A stretch of 64,000 nt of DNA from Terriglobales bacterium (GTDB taxonomy: Bacteria > Acidobacteriota > Terriglobia > Terriglobales > Acidobacteriaceae). Positions 32,751-42,710 of this stretch are shown one piece after another. A program made the translations under genes and the position numbers. Position 1 is the stretch's first letter. Each line of letters starts with the position of its first letter. The notes under the pieces are model-generated. The model did not search any database, was not told where the DNA came from, and worked only from the letters and a program-made list of their open reading frames with translations. The stretch spans positions 1 through 64,000 of the forward strand of contig DATMXP010000016.1 in assembly GCA_035561515.1 (NCBI GenBank). Reading direction: 5' to 3'.

Positions 32751-34571
32751 ATGACCACCGTTACTGTTGAACTGAAATCCCCCAGCCTGAATATCCAAAA
32801 CAGCAAGCTAGCGCAGTGGGTAGAAGAAACTGCGCGGCTCTGTAAACCCGACCAGATCCGCGTTTGCGACGGATCGCAGGAGGAATACCAGGAGATGCTC
32901 CGGCTGATGGTGCAGGCCGGAACAGCGATTCCCCTGAATCCCGCGAAACGTCCTAACAGTGTCCTGGTGCGCTCCAATCCCGCAGATGTGGCGCGCGTGG
33001 AAGATCGCACCTTCATCTGTTCGGTTGAGAAGAAGGACGCCGGCCCAAGCAACAACTGGGAAAACCCTGCCGTCATGAAGAAGAAGATGACGGAGCTTTA
33101 CCGCGGCTGCATGACGGGACGCCTGATGTACGTGATCCCCTACTGTATGGGTCCGATCGGCTCTCCGATTTCCAAGATCGGCGTCGAGATCACCGACTCG
33201 CCTTACGTGGTCGCGAACATGCACATCATGTCGCGAGTGGGCGCGAAGGTGCTGGAGGTCCTTGGCACCGATGGTGACTTCGTGAAGGGCCTGCATTCTG
33301 TGGGTGCTCCGCTGCAGGCAAACGAACAGGACTCGACCTGGCCCTGTAACGCCGAGCACAAGTACATCTGCCACTTCCCCGAGACGCGCGAGATCTGGTC
33401 GTTCGGATCCGGGTACGGCGGCAATGCCCTGCTGGGCAAGAAGTGTCACGCTCTTCGCATTGCTTCTGTCCAGGCACGCGACGAAGGCTGGCTCGCTGAA
33501 CACATGCTCATCCTGAAGCTGACGAATCCCGATGGCGAAGTGAAGTACATAACGGGCGCGTTCCCGTCAGCTTGCGGCAAGACCAACCTCGCCATGCTGA
33601 TCCCAACCATTCCCGGATGGAAGGTGGAGACGATCGGCGACGACATCGCATGGATGAAGTTCGGCCCGGATGGACGCCTGTACGCGATCAATCCGGAATT
33701 TGGGTTCTTCGGCGTGGCGCCGGGAACCAGCATGCTTTCCAACCCGAACGCGATGCTCACGGCCACGCACGATTCCATCTTCACGAACTGCGCCATGTCG
33801 CAGGACGGCGATGTGTGGTGGGAAGGCATGACGGAAAAGAAGCCAGCGCATCTGATGGACTGGCTGCGTCGTCCGTGGACGCCAGATACACCACGGAAAG
33901 CGGCGCATCCGAATGCGCGCTTCACCACGCCGGCCAGGCAATGCCCGGTGATCGCCCCCGAATGGCAGGACCCGAAGGGCGTGCCGATCGATGCCATCCT
34001 GTTCGGCGGACGTCGCGGCGGCATCGTGCCGCTCGTGATCGAAGCGTTCGATTGGCAGCACGGAACGTTCCTCGGCGCGACCGCTAGCAGTGAAACCACG
34101 GCAGCCGCGGCCGGCAAAGTCGGCCAGCTTCGCCGCGATCCGATGGCGATGCTGCCCTTCTGCGGCTATCACATGGGCGACTACTTCGCGCACTGGATCA
34201 AGATCGGCAAAACAAAGAATGCAAAGCTGCCGAAGATCTTCTACGTTAACTGGTTCCGGACCGACGAGAACGGCAAGTTCCTGTGGCCGGGCTATGGCGA
34301 GAACAGCCGCGTGCTGAAATGGGTGTTCGAACGCTGCAACGGCACGGGCCATGCCAATGACACAGCGATCGGTCGCATGCCAAGTCCGAACGACCTCGAC
34401 ACCGCCAATCTGCGCATCTCCGAAGCAGATCTGGCGAAGATCCTGAGCGTGGACCGCGACGGCTGGCTCGCGGAGGTTCCGCTCATCCGTGAATACTTCG
34501 CCAAATTCGGTGACCGGCTGCCGACGGAGCTTTCAGAGCAAGTGGATAAGCTGGAACAGAGACTGAAATAG
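32751..34571 (+). CDS. pckG: Phosphoenolpyruvate carboxykinase (GTP)
   Basis: Converts oxaloacetate and GTP into phosphoenolpyruvate, GDP and CO2, the first committed step of gluconeogenesis. The 606-residue length and the signatures fit the GTP-dependent class: the hyper-reactive cysteine P-loop [13 protein letters not shown], kinase-2 IGDDIAWM, and GVAPGT. The FGGRRGG segment with the guanine-binding phenylalanines follows in the C-terminal half. GTP-type enzymes are less common in bacteria than the ATP type, but are normal in Acidobacteria and Actinobacteria. The start is the ATG at 32751. A strong terminator follows. Confidence 0.96.
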   Translation: MTTVTVELKSPSLNIQNSKLAQWVEETARLCKPDQIRVCDGSQEEYQEMLRLMVQAGTAIPLNPAKRPNSVLVRSNPADVARVEDRTFICSVEKKDAGPSNNWENPAVMKKKMTELYRGCMTGRLMYVIPYCMGPIGSPISKIGVEITDSPYVVANMHIMSRVGAKVLEVLGTDGDFVKGLHSVGAPLQANEQDSTWPCNAEHKYICHFPETREIWSFGSGYGGNALLGKKCHALRIASVQARDEGWLAEHMLILKLTNPDGEVKYITGAFPSACGKTNLAMLIPTIPGWKVETIGDDIAWMKFGPDGRLYAINPEFGFFGVAPGTSMLSNPNAMLTATHDSIFTNCAMSQDGDVWWEGMTEKKPAHLMDWLRRPWTPDTPRKAAHPNARFTTPARQCPVIAPEWQDPKGVPIDAILFGGRRGGIVPLVIEAFDWQHGTFLGATASSETTAAAAGKVGQLRRDPMAMLPFCGYHMGDYFAHWIKIGKTKNAKLPKIFYVNWFRTDENGKFLWPGYGENSRVLKWVFERCNGTGHANDTAIGRMPSPNDLDTANLRISEADLAKILSVDRDGWLAEVPLIREYFAKFGDRLPTELSEQVDKLEQRLK

Positions 34572-34587
34572 CACCGCGTTACGACGC

Positions 34588-34617
34588 AATGCCCCGGCTT
34601 CGGTCGGGGCATTTTTG
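34588..34617 (+). terminator. Intrinsic terminator of pckG
   Basis: Stem AATGCCCCG (34588-34596) / CGGGGCATT (34605-34613) with TTTTT following. Confidence 0.9.
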
Positions 34618-34635
34618 TTAAAGTGGAATCCATCC

Positions 34636-34893
34636 ATGTTCGCGCGCAAGATCAAAGTCGAATACGAAGATGCCGGCCAGCGACATCCCTGCCCCATCAA
34701 GTGGCTCGACAACTTCGCCATGCGGAATTTCACCAACGATCCGATCTTCGACGACACCCTCCCCGTCAGCGACGGGGTGATCGAGATTGGGGTTCGCGTT
34801 CCGCTCGATCGCCTGAAGGCTGACATGGAAGACTGGTTCCGCAGGAAAAGCTACCTTCCCCGGGAAGCCAAGTTGATTGTGTCTGAAGGCTAG
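34636..34893 (+). CDS. Small protein of unknown function
   Basis: An 85-residue soluble protein with a beta-rich first half (KIKVEYEDAGQRHPCPIKWLDN) and a helical C-terminal half. No motif is recognised. The ATG at 34636 is preceded by weak signals only. The stop overlaps the convergent SpoIIE-type gene by 4 bp. Confidence 0.6.
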   Translation: MFARKIKVEYEDAGQRHPCPIKWLDNFAMRNFTNDPIFDDTLPVSDGVIEIGVRVPLDRLKADMEDWFRRKSYLPREAKLIVSEG

Positions 34894-36695
34894 TTCTTTT
34901 TGCCGCTTTTTGCGGTTTCCATCTGCCGGTTTTTGGTGACCTTCAGCAGCATCAGGACCTTGTCATCTACGTGGACGCCGTCTTTCGCCCACTCTTTCAC
35001 TTCCGCCAGCACGGATTCGATGATCTGATCAACCGGCTTATTGCGATGCTTCGCCACGCACTGCGCGAGCCGCTCGTACCCGTACTCTGCGCCATCGGCG
35101 TTGCAGGCCTCGGTGATTCCGTCCGTACTGGCGACAAGGATGTCTCCGGCATTCAGTCTCGCGGAACCGCGCTGGTACTCAGCGGTCGGGAACAGTCCGA
35201 CGACGGTGCCTCCGTCCTGTAGGAGTTTGTACTCGCCACTCTCGCCACTTACGAGGATGGGCGGCACGTGTCCGGCATTGATGTAATGCAGACCATTGCG
35301 GCGCGTATCTACCACGCCGAGGAAGATGCTCAGGTATTTGCGTGACTTCCTGGCGTTGTACATCATTTCGTTCAACGACAGCGCCAACACTTCGAGCGAA
35401 TGGAGGTGCATCACCAGCGCGCGCAGCGTCGCCTGCAGGTTCGACATCACCAGCGCTGACGAAACGCCCTTGCCCTCGACGTCGGCGATCACGAGCAGCA
35501 ATGTCTGCGGTCCCAGGCTCAGAAAGTCGTAATAATCACCGCCCACTTCATAGCATGGCTCACTGACGACGGACAGTTCGTATCCCGGAATGATCGGCGG
35601 CGAATCCGGCAGCAACGAGCGCTGGATCCCGCGCGCCATCTCGAGTTCGCGCTCCAGTCGCTGTTTCTCCAGCGCATCACGGTGAAGCCGCGCATTCTCA
35701 AGCGCCATCGCCATGTGACCGGAAAGCTTCAGCAGGAACTCTTCGTCTTCCTTCGAGAATCTGCCCGTTACCGTCTGGTTCAGCAACTGGATAACCCCGA
35801 CGATGTAGCCGCTCGCGTGACGGATGGGAACGCACAGCAGCGACTTCGTGGTGTATCCGGTCTTCTGATCGAACCCACGCTCAAAATAATCAAGAGTGTA
35901 TGCGTCCGCGACGTTAATGATCTCGCCCGTAACGGCGACTCGTCCCGCCACACCGTGGCCGAATGGAACGCGAATCTCCTGGTGGTCCAAGCCCTGCGCG
36001 ACGATCGACCATACCTGCTTGTTCTTGCTGTCGACCAGGAACACCGTCCCGCGATCGGCCGCAACCTCGGTCTTTGCGATCTTCAGGATCAGTTCCAGCA
36101 GTTCTGCGAGATCGAGAGTCGAGTTCAGCAGTCGCGTCGCTTCAAACAGAAGCGAAAGCTGGGTGATGGTCTTGCGGTTTTCCCGATCACTGAGCAACTG
36201 CTGGAGCGTGTTTCCGGCAATGTGCGAGCAAAGCTCCCACCACTGCAACAACTCCTTTTCGACCGGACGCCGCGAGTAGTTCGCACACACTCCCACGAGT
36301 TTGTCTTTCGACATCAGCGGAAATGCGCTGACGTGGGTTATCCCCGAGCGCGCGCCGAAGTCCGGATCGACTTGTGCATTATGGATGGGCTTGAGGGAAG
36401 TTGCCGCCTTACCCACGACGGAATCCGGAGTGCTGTAGTCCCTGGCGTGCGAACTTTCCTCGCCGGCTGCGTTGGTCAGGTAGGCGGAACCGGAAGAATC
36501 GTCCCACAGCCAGAGTTCCGAGCGGATGGCGTCAAAATCGGAAACGAGGATCGACGGAATGTGGCCGAATGCATTTCCTGACGCTTCGGGCGTTCCAAAC
36601 AAGGTGAGCGCGTTTGCGAACGCGCTGATGTAATCCCGTTTCATCTCGGCTGCCGCTGCGCCGATGCCATCCACGTTAGGTTCTCCCGCTGCCAT
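34890..36695 (-). CDS. GAF-domain sensor with SpoIIE/RsbU-type PP2C phosphatase
   Basis: A 601-residue signalling protein. Two GAF-like sensor domains (about residues 20-170 and 190-335) are followed by a short coiled coil (RLERELEMARGIQRSLLP) and a PP2C-SIG phosphatase domain. The metal-binding acidic residues are seen in VGGDYYDFL, IADVEGKGVSSAL and STDGITEAC. Such proteins dephosphorylate anti-anti-sigma factors and so control partner-switching stress responses. A STAS-like protein occurs at 57.4 kb, but it is not adjacent. The start is the ATG at 36695. Confidence 0.9.
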   Translation of the reverse strand: MAAGEPNVDGIGAAAAEMKRDYISAFANALTLFGTPEASGNAFGHIPSILVSDFDAIRSELWLWDDSSGSAYLTNAAGEESSHARDYSTPDSVVGKAATSLKPIHNAQVDPDFGARSGITHVSAFPLMSKDKLVGVCANYSRRPVEKELLQWWELCSHIAGNTLQQLLSDRENRKTITQLSLLFEATRLLNSTLDLAELLELILKIAKTEVAADRGTVFLVDSKNKQVWSIVAQGLDHQEIRVPFGHGVAGRVAVTGEIINVADAYTLDYFERGFDQKTGYTTKSLLCVPIRHASGYIVGVIQLLNQTVTGRFSKEDEEFLLKLSGHMAMALENARLHRDALEKQRLERELEMARGIQRSLLPDSPPIIPGYELSVVSEPCYEVGGDYYDFLSLGPQTLLLVIADVEGKGVSSALVMSNLQATLRALVMHLHSLEVLALSLNEMMYNARKSRKYLSIFLGVVDTRRNGLHYINAGHVPPILVSGESGEYKLLQDGGTVVGLFPTAEYQRGSARLNAGDILVASTDGITEACNADGAEYGYERLAQCVAKHRNKPVDQIIESVLAEVKEWAKDGVHVDDKVLMLLKVTKNRQMETAKSGKKN

Positions 36696-36774
36696 CGCCT
36701 TGTGTTTATTGCCTTGTGTCGGTCGAAACGCGCTTAACTATATGCGGGCTTTGGCTCTAAGTAAATAAGAAGAG

Positions 36775-36806
36775 AGCCGGATGCAGCACCTGCGTGCATC
36801 CGGCTT
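36775..36806 (-). terminator. Intrinsic terminator after the TonB-like gene
   Basis: An 11-bp stem AGCCGGATGCA (36775-36785) / TGCATCCGGCT (36795-36805). On the minus strand TCTTCTTATTTA follows, just past the TonB-like stop. Confidence 0.75.
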
Positions 36807-36838
36807 CGGAACTGGTAGGTCTCTAGATATCGTTGCGG

Positions 36839-37723
36839 TTAGTAAAGGCGGAAATTGACTTCGACATTGATCTGCACGGCAACAGGCTGTCCGTCTTTAC
36901 GGGCCGGATCAAATTTCCATGTGCGGACGGCTTCCATCGCCTTCTCGTCGAGGCCAAGGCCAAGCGAGCGCTGCACTCGGATGTCGCGCGGACGCCCATC
37001 GGGACCAATCACGACCCACAGCACCACCGTACCCTGGTATTTCGCCTTGCGGGCTTCTTCGGAGTAATCCGGATCCGGCGCATACAGAATACGTGGAGCC
37101 GAAACACCGCCGCCCACGCGATATGCACCGCCACCGATGCCGCCGCCCCAGCCGGGCCCAACACCGGGGCCGCGTCCTGAACCTACGCCTCCGCCGCTAC
37201 CCGATCCGATGCCACCACCGGAACCGGTTCCGTTCGAAGGCGGACCCAGAACGTTCGAAAGCGGGTCGCCGAGCGTTGGCATTTTCGCCATGTTGATGGT
37301 GGGCGCTACCACCGTTGGTTCCATCGGAAGTTTGGGATCGTTGTTGCGGATTACCACTGCTGGCGGCGTGAATTGCTCGCGCGCCTGCTTCGGCAGGCCA
37401 CCCTTGGGAGCAGCGAGTTTGTCGCGGTCGCCACCGCCGCCACCGCCACCAGACTGCGTCGGCGCAGCCGGCATCACATATGGGCTGATCTCAACCACAG
37501 CCTGCGAGATTCTTACCTTGATTTCCTCTTTGTGCGTCGCTACCCAGTACGAAGAGTAGATCACCAGCAAAATCGCAAGTGTGTTGATGAGATACGACAG
37601 AATGAAGTTCTTGCGATCAACTCCGTAGGTGGCAGTCCCGGTGCCGAATATCGTTACCAACCCATCGGCGTGCGACGGGCCTGCGCGTCGGCTTTCTGCT
37701 TTCTGGAGAGCAGGGGTAGACAT
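36839..37723 (-). CDS. TonB-like energy-transducing protein
   Basis: A 294-residue inner-membrane protein. One helix near residues 42-62 follows a short cytoplasmic part. A long Gly/Pro-rich periplasmic linker (about residues 90-215, with runs such as GSGGGIGSGSGGG) precedes a C-terminal TonB domain opening YAPDPDYSEEARKAKYQGTVVLWVVI and ending EVNFRLY. TonB proteins pass proton-motive energy to outer-membrane receptors. No ExbB/ExbD genes are adjacent. The linker is glycine-rich rather than the usual Pro/Lys spacer. Confidence 0.9.
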   Translation of the reverse strand: MSTPALQKAESRRAGPSHADGLVTIFGTGTATYGVDRKNFILSYLINTLAILLVIYSSYWVATHKEEIKVRISQAVVEISPYVMPAAPTQSGGGGGGGDRDKLAAPKGGLPKQAREQFTPPAVVIRNNDPKLPMEPTVVAPTINMAKMPTLGDPLSNVLGPPSNGTGSGGGIGSGSGGGVGSGRGPGVGPGWGGGIGGGAYRVGGGVSAPRILYAPDPDYSEEARKAKYQGTVVLWVVIGPDGRPRDIRVQRSLGLGLDEKAMEAVRTWKFDPARKDGQPVAVQINVEVNFRLY

Positions 37724-37816
37724 GGTACTTACCTGAAAGTATAGACCTGAATAATCAGGAAAGGTTTCAGAAAAGTACTAGGAATTACGAGTTTTGTCCC
37801 AGTACCGAACTGGCTT

Positions 37817-38821
37817 CTATCTGAAAATCGATGAGAAAAAAGACCCAATTTTTCCGAAAAACCCCTTTTTGACAGGTTTTTTCGGAGTTTCGGCCTGTGC
37901 CGTCTTAGGCGGCTGCACCGTTGGCGGGGCTGGAGGTTGTGCCGGAGGCAACACCGATGCGGATCCGAAAGTCGATCCGGATATCAGTCTGAGACGCGCC
38001 GCCGCGTCAGCCAGTTCCTGGCCCGGATCCCCGGCCTTATAAACGAACGGAGCTTCCATCTGGAGATGTAGTGACTCGGCCTGTGGCGGAGGCGCAAGCA
38101 CCGAAGGTTGTGTGAAAGCTTGCGACACCGGCGTCAGCGGAGGCGGGGGGAAGTAGTCGCGCTCGTCGTTCGGAGCCGTTGGTGCTGGCGCGGGTGTAGG
38201 CGGTTTCGGTACCTCGGCCCGTTCGACCGCAGGCTGCGGCGGCGGACAGCCACAGTCCGGCGGAATCAAGGGGCTGATATCCGCAATCGTGCCTTTGCGG
38301 AAGACCACGGCTACGTTCGGCTTCACCTGGTACGTCCCGTCACCATTCAACTCGCTGACGATCAGGGATGCAGTATTCGACGGCAACGCGCGCACGCACG
38401 CATTCCCAGCCGAGTCGGAGCTGATGGCGAAGTGGAAAATCCCTGGTCCGGGCAGCAGGATGCGGAAGTCGGGGGTCATCACCGTGTCGGCGCTGGAGGA
38501 AAGGGTGAAGTGCGCTTCGATTGCCCCCGAATTCATGCCCCACATCAGGTCTCGGCCATTGGGAGAAGCGGCAACCGACACCGTCGTACGCGGGCAGACT
38601 CTGACCTCTCCTCCGCGGCGCAACTTCAGCACCGCTGCGGCATCACCGGCGACCACAGACGAACCGCTTTGAATCTGCATGCCTCCGCCCGAAAACAGTA
38701 CCGAACCGTGAACGCTTGCATCCGATGCAAACATCTCGCCGATTACGGCCTGTGCCGCGGCCATCCCCGAAAGAAGCAGGATTGCGCAGATTGTGCGGGT
38801 AACGCGCATCCGTAACAGCAT
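37817..38821 (-). CDS. Exported FecR-like protein with proline-rich tail
   Basis: A 334-residue protein. The signal peptide starts at MRVTRTICAILLL (ATG at 38809; the frame opens at 38821). Residues of about 30-170 resemble a FecR-type beta domain (GSSVVAGDAAAVLKLRRGGEVRVCPRTTVSV), the part seen in regulators that sense surface signals. Beyond residue 190 the sequence is Pro/Ala-rich and low complexity, and it ends with a basic KKPVKKGFFGKIGSFFSSIFR-like tail. It is upstream of, and co-oriented with, the TonB-like gene. Confidence 0.7.
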   Translation of the reverse strand: MLLRMRVTRTICAILLLSGMAAAQAVIGEMFASDASVHGSVLFSGGGMQIQSGSSVVAGDAAAVLKLRRGGEVRVCPRTTVSVAASPNGRDLMWGMNSGAIEAHFTLSSSADTVMTPDFRILLPGPGIFHFAISSDSAGNACVRALPSNTASLIVSELNGDGTYQVKPNVAVVFRKGTIADISPLIPPDCGCPPPQPAVERAEVPKPPTPAPAPTAPNDERDYFPPPPLTPVSQAFTQPSVLAPPPQAESLHLQMEAPFVYKAGDPGQELADAAARLRLISGSTFGSASVLPPAQPPAPPTVQPPKTAQAETPKKPVKKGFFGKIGSFFSSIFR

Positions 38822-38867
38822 ACCGGATACGTCAAAAGGAAGAAGCGAAAGCGCCGGACAAACAGAA

Positions 38868-38891
38868 AAAGCGCGGCCGAAACCGCGCTTT
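38868..38891 (-). terminator. Intrinsic terminator after the PilZ gene
   Basis: Stem AAAGCGCGG / CCGCGCTTT with TTTTTCTG following on the minus strand. Confidence 0.8.
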
Positions 38892-38907
38892 CGGAGAAGA
38901 AAGAAAT

Positions 38908-39228
38908 CTATGTATCAGCAAGAAATTCGTACCGCTCGATGACTGCGGCGATACCAACTCGCCCCGGCGTTTGTGGCTCAACGCGCACCACTTTGCCTTT
39001 GCAATGCACGCGGATGCTTTCGGTCAGCGTGATTTCGGGTGGCAAGGTAAGGGTGAATTCTATGGGAGAGCCTTCCGCGATCGAGCTATCGATATAAAAG
39101 GAAATACCACGTGCGCTTACGTCGCGAGTCTGTGCGTCCTTCTGCTCTCCCTGAGGAAACTTAACAGTTAAAGGAAGGCGGAGAGCGAAGCGGCGTGTGG
39201 CTCGTTGCTCCCGTTGCGGTTCGGCCAT
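38908..39228 (-). CDS. Single-domain PilZ protein
   Basis: A 106-residue PilZ domain, the commonest cyclic di-GMP receptor fold. The first motif RxxxR is seen in the EQRATRRFALR region, and the second as DVSARGISFYID (D/NxSxxG). Both are intact, so binding of c-di-GMP is likely. The ATG at 39228 is chosen for the GGAGGAATCC site in front. A diguanylate cyclase gene occurs at 55 kb. The output is not evident. Confidence 0.88.
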   Translation of the reverse strand: MAEPQREQRATRRFALRLPLTVKFPQGEQKDAQTRDVSARGISFYIDSSIAEGSPIEFTLTLPPEITLTESIRVHCKGKVVRVEPQTPGRVGIAAVIERYEFLADT

Positions 39229-39350
39229 GAGGATTCCTCCATCCTTGAGGCGTAAGCATCTCGCCCCCATGCGCCTGTTGTCAACAGATTACAGAGATGA
39301 ACGCTGATTTCACTGCTTTCGGTACTGGCGGGGTTGGCAGGCGGTAATAG

Positions 39351-39929
39351 TCACGAAAGTTCCACGAAGTTCTTCACCATTCGCTTGCCATGATCGGTAA
39401 GGACGCTTTCCGGGTGAAACTGCACCCCTTCCACGGGAACCCGCTTATGCCGCAGTCCCATGATGACGACATTGCCGTCCGCATCCTTTGTTTGTGCACT
39501 GATCTCCAATTCCGGAGGTAACCCTTTCCGACTTACCACGAGCGAGTGGTATCGCGTGGCCTGAATGGGCGAAGGAACGTCCTTGAAAATGGTGCGGCCA
39601 TCATGCTCAACCAGGCTGGTCTTGCCATGCATGAGGTTTTTGGCCCGCACTACTTCTCCACCAAAAGCAGCTCCAATCGCCTGGTGCCCGAGACATACGC
39701 CAAGAATCGGGACCTTGCCGGCGAAGTGCTTTATTAGCGCGATGGAGATGCCTGCATCCTGAGGGGTACACGGACCGGGAGATACAAGAATGCGGTCAGG
39801 ACGCATTGCCTCGATCTCGTCCAGAGTGACCTGGTCGTTGCGGCGTACCTGGATCGTTTGCCCAAGTTCGCCAAGGTACTGGACGAGGTTGTAGGTAAAC
39901 GAGTCGTAGTTGTCGAGAACGAAAACCAT
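39351..39929 (-). CDS. trpG: Anthranilate / para-aminobenzoate synthase glutamine amidotransferase subunit
   Basis: Releases ammonia from glutamine for chorismate amination. The 192-residue class I GATase has the opening [21 protein letters not shown], the nucleophile elbow [10 protein letters not shown] (catalytic Cys), and the catalytic His/Glu in [11 protein letters not shown]. TrpG and PabA often are the same protein in bacteria. Start: ATG at 39929, which begins the family N-terminus; an ATG at 39959 is in frame. It is separated from its partner trpE by two genes on the other strand. Confidence 0.92.
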   Translation of the reverse strand: MVFVLDNYDSFTYNLVQYLGELGQTIQVRRNDQVTLDEIEAMRPDRILVSPGPCTPQDAGISIALIKHFAGKVPILGVCLGHQAIGAAFGGEVVRAKNLMHGKTSLVEHDGRTIFKDVPSPIQATRYHSLVVSRKGLPPELEISAQTKDADGNVVIMGLRHKRVPVEGVQFHPESVLTDHGKRMVKNFVELS

Positions 39930-40049
39930 CGGCTGTTCTAGATTAGCGCATTTTGGCATATCCATTATCACGTGGGGACGTGATTCATGGTGTCGCCAGC
40001 GGCTTTGGGCAGTCCTACGATTTGGGCAATTGGAAGAAAGGAGTTTCGG

Positions 40050-40658
40050 ATGAAGAAATCTGCTTTTTTCGTTGTACTGTCTGTGATTGCGTTGTTACTG
40101 CTTCCTTCTGCTCTGTGGGCCACGAAGACGCTGGATAACCTGCAAGCCGCATTTAACGGCGAGAGTAACGCACATGCTCGCTATGTAGCCTTTGCAGCGA
40201 AAGCGGATCAGGACGGCTACAAACAGGCCGCCGTTTTGTTCCGCGCCGCAGCGCGCGCGGAGGAAATTCACGCTGCTAACCACGCTGTCGTCATCAAGAA
40301 ACTCGGCGCTACACCGCAGGCAAAAATTGAGAAGCCCGACGTGAAATCAACGGCCGAAAATCTGAAGGCCGCAGTGAAGGGTGAAGAGTACGAGCGTGAC
40401 GTGATGTATCCGGAGTTCATCAAGGTAGCCCGCGGAGAGCGGAACACCGACGCGCTAACCAGTTTCAATTATGCGAAGACTGCCGAAGCGGAGCATGCGT
40501 CTCTTTACAAGAACGCAGGCGAGAATCTGCCTAAGATGAAAACCGCGGGCGTGAAGTACTACGTCTGCACGATTTGCGGGTACACGACCACGAAGATCGA
40601 CTTCGAAAAGTGTCCGGCCTGCTTCAACCCCAAAGAGAAGTACGTGCCAGTGGCTTAA
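40050..40658 (+). CDS. Exported rubrerythrin
   Basis: A 202-residue protein with a signal peptide (about residues 1-25, cleavage near ALWA), then a rubrerythrin domain. The diiron ligands are seen in [25 protein letters not shown] and [12 protein letters not shown]. The C-terminal rubredoxin-like site is CTICGY...CPACF. Rubrerythrins reduce hydrogen peroxide in anaerobes and microaerobes; most are cytoplasmic, so a periplasmic location is unusual. AAAGGAG precedes the ATG at 40050. The DUF2231 gene follows. Confidence 0.9.
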   Translation: MKKSAFFVVLSVIALLLLPSALWATKTLDNLQAAFNGESNAHARYVAFAAKADQDGYKQAAVLFRAAARAEEIHAANHAVVIKKLGATPQAKIEKPDVKSTAENLKAAVKGEEYERDVMYPEFIKVARGERNTDALTSFNYAKTAEAEHASLYKNAGENLPKMKTAGVKYYVCTICGYTTTKIDFEKCPACFNPKEKYVPVA

Positions 40659-40715
40659 CCGCGTTGTAGGGGTCGAGGTTCTCGGCCCCTGCTGTTTCCA
40701 TTCATAGGAGGCACT

Positions 40716-41240
40716 ATGCTTCAACTTCCGCCTGTACCCACCTGGGATGGCCTTCACCCGCTGATCATCCATTTCCCCATTGGACTTCTGCTCATCGCGC
40801 CGGTTTTTGTGTTGATCGGCGCGGCTGTGTGCCCAAAGCAGGCGAGAAGCTTCCTGATCGCAGCGCTGCTGTTGATGCTGATCGGGACGGCTTCGACATT
40901 CATCGCTGTTGAAACCGGCGAGGCAGCAGGCAAGATCGCAACTCGCACGCCGGAGATCAACCGTATTCTCGAACGGCATGAAGCCTTGGCGGAGCGTACG
41001 CGTGTAACCTTCACGGTACTCACCACTGTGTTCGCGGTCTTATTGGTCCTGCCGATCGTGCTGAAGCGCAACACGAGGATCTTCACCACGGCTCTGCCGC
41101 TGCTATTCCTGTTGTTTTATGGCTATGGGGCAGTGCTGCTGGCGAACACCGCACACAACGGCGGACGCCTGGTGCACGAATATGGAGTTCAGGCACTCGT
41201 TGCCCCGACACCGGGCGAGGAAGTTAACGTCGGGAAGTAA
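40716..41240 (+). CDS. DUF2231 family membrane protein
   Basis: A 174-residue protein with four membrane helices. The opening LHPLIIHFPIGLLLIAPVF is the hallmark of the DUF2231 family. Histidines of this segment and HNGGRLVHEYGVQA at the C-terminus may bind a metal or heme. Family members occur near redox genes; here the gene follows the exported rubrerythrin by 57 bp and probably forms an operon with it. Its stop touches the convergent trpE stop. Confidence 0.88.
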   Translation: MLQLPPVPTWDGLHPLIIHFPIGLLLIAPVFVLIGAAVCPKQARSFLIAALLLMLIGTASTFIAVETGEAAGKIATRTPEINRILERHEALAERTRVTFTVLTTVFAVLLVLPIVLKRNTRIFTTALPLLFLLFYGYGAVLLANTAHNGGRLVHEYGVQALVAPTPGEEVNVGK

Positions 41241-42710
41241 TCACTCTCCGGAGCGGGCCAACTCGACCGCGTGCACGAGTGCCCGCGCCTTATTAACGCA
41301 CTCTTCGTACTCCCTCTGAGGCACCGAATCAGCCACGATCCCCGCCCCGGCTTGCACAAACGCACGCTTGCCGCTCGTGAACATCGTGCGGATTGCAATG
41401 CAGGAGTCCAGATTCCCTGCAAAATCTGCGTATAAAACAGACCCGCCATACACACCACGACGCAATGGTTCGAGTTCCTCGATGATCTCCATCGCCCGCA
41501 CTTTCGGTGCACCGCTCAGGGTTCCCGCAGGGAAGCAGGACGCAAAGGCATCGAACGCGTCCAGTCCCTCGCGTAATTTGCCTTCGATGGCCGACACCAG
41601 ATGCATCACGTGCGAGTACTTCTCCACGAACATCAAGTCGCGCACTTTCACCGATCCATATTCGCTGACCCGTCCTACATCATTGCGGCCAAGGTCAACG
41701 AGCATTACATGTTCGGCGCGCTCTTTCTCATCTGCGAGCAGTTCGGTTTCGATCCGCTGGTCTTCGACTTCGTCTTTGCCGCGCCAACGGGTGCCCGCAA
41801 TCGGACGGTATTCGAGTTCGCGTCCTTTCACCCGCACGAGCATTTCCGGTGAGGAACCCAGAACCGTGTTCTCGCCAAGTTTCAGGTAGTACATGTAGGG
41901 CGAGGGATTCACACGACGCAGCGCGCGGTAAATCTGAAAGGGCTCCACTCCGGGCTCAAATTCGGCACGCTGCGATAACACGACCTGGAAGATGTCGCCT
42001 GCCGCGATGTAATCCTTGGCTTTTCGGACTGCATCTTCGAACTTCTTCTGCGGCGTGGGACGCTTTACTTTCAACTTGCCGGGGACAACTTTCGTCTTTG
42101 GCGGCTTGAAGCCTTTTGCCAGCTTCTTCTCGATGGCTTCGATATCGCGTACGGCACGCTCGTAAGCGCGGCGCGGGCTCTCATGCCGGAGATCGGCGGC
42201 CGCCATAATGTGAATCTGGTGCCGCACGTGATCGAACGCCAGCACTCGGTCGTAGAACGTGAGCACGCAGTCGGGAACGTAGACGTCCTGCTTGGCCGTC
42301 TTCGGCAGGCGCTCAAAACGACGCACCATGTCATAGCTCACAAAGCCCACCGCTCCCGCAGTAAACGGAGGCAGCCCTGGCACCTTCGCCGGTTGATGCT
42401 GCTTCAGCAACTGGCGGATGACCTCGACCGGCTCGCCATCCACCTTGTCCTGCTTGCGGCCCCGATAGAGAACCACTCCGCTCTCGTCGCAGATGAGCCG
42501 CATGTATGGGTTCGCGCCCAGAAAGGTGTAGCGCCCGATCTTCTCTCCGCCTTCGACGGACTCGAGCAGAAACGAATACGGCTCGTCGGCAGCAAACGAC
42601 AAGAACGCCGAGACGGGCGTAAGCAGGTCGGCGCTTACCGACTTCGCGACCGGGACCAGCGTGGCTGTCCGGGCCAGCGCCATGAACTCTTTCAGGGTAG
42701 GGCGAATCAT
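41241..42710 (-). CDS. trpE: Anthranilate synthase component I
   Basis: A 489-residue chorismate-utilising enzyme. The Trp-feedback motif LLESVEGGEKIGRYTF is present near residue 50. The core has AAGDIFQVVLSQR, SPEMLVRV, RPIAGTRWRG, ELLADEKERAEHVMLVDLGRNDVGRV, and the FPAGTLSGAPKVRAMEII magnesium-binding segment. The length matches TrpE; PabB is less likely because the Trp site is present. It is 1.3 kb upstream of trpG, with a rubrerythrin pair on the other strand between them. Confidence 0.94.
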   Translation of the reverse strand: MIRPTLKEFMALARTATLVPVAKSVSADLLTPVSAFLSFAADEPYSFLLESVEGGEKIGRYTFLGANPYMRLICDESGVVLYRGRKQDKVDGEPVEVIRQLLKQHQPAKVPGLPPFTAGAVGFVSYDMVRRFERLPKTAKQDVYVPDCVLTFYDRVLAFDHVRHQIHIMAAADLRHESPRRAYERAVRDIEAIEKKLAKGFKPPKTKVVPGKLKVKRPTPQKKFEDAVRKAKDYIAAGDIFQVVLSQRAEFEPGVEPFQIYRALRRVNPSPYMYYLKLGENTVLGSSPEMLVRVKGRELEYRPIAGTRWRGKDEVEDQRIETELLADEKERAEHVMLVDLGRNDVGRVSEYGSVKVRDLMFVEKYSHVMHLVSAIEGKLREGLDAFDAFASCFPAGTLSGAPKVRAMEIIEELEPLRRGVYGGSVLYADFAGNLDSCIAIRTMFTSGKRAFVQAGAGIVADSVPQREYEECVNKARALVHAVELARSGE

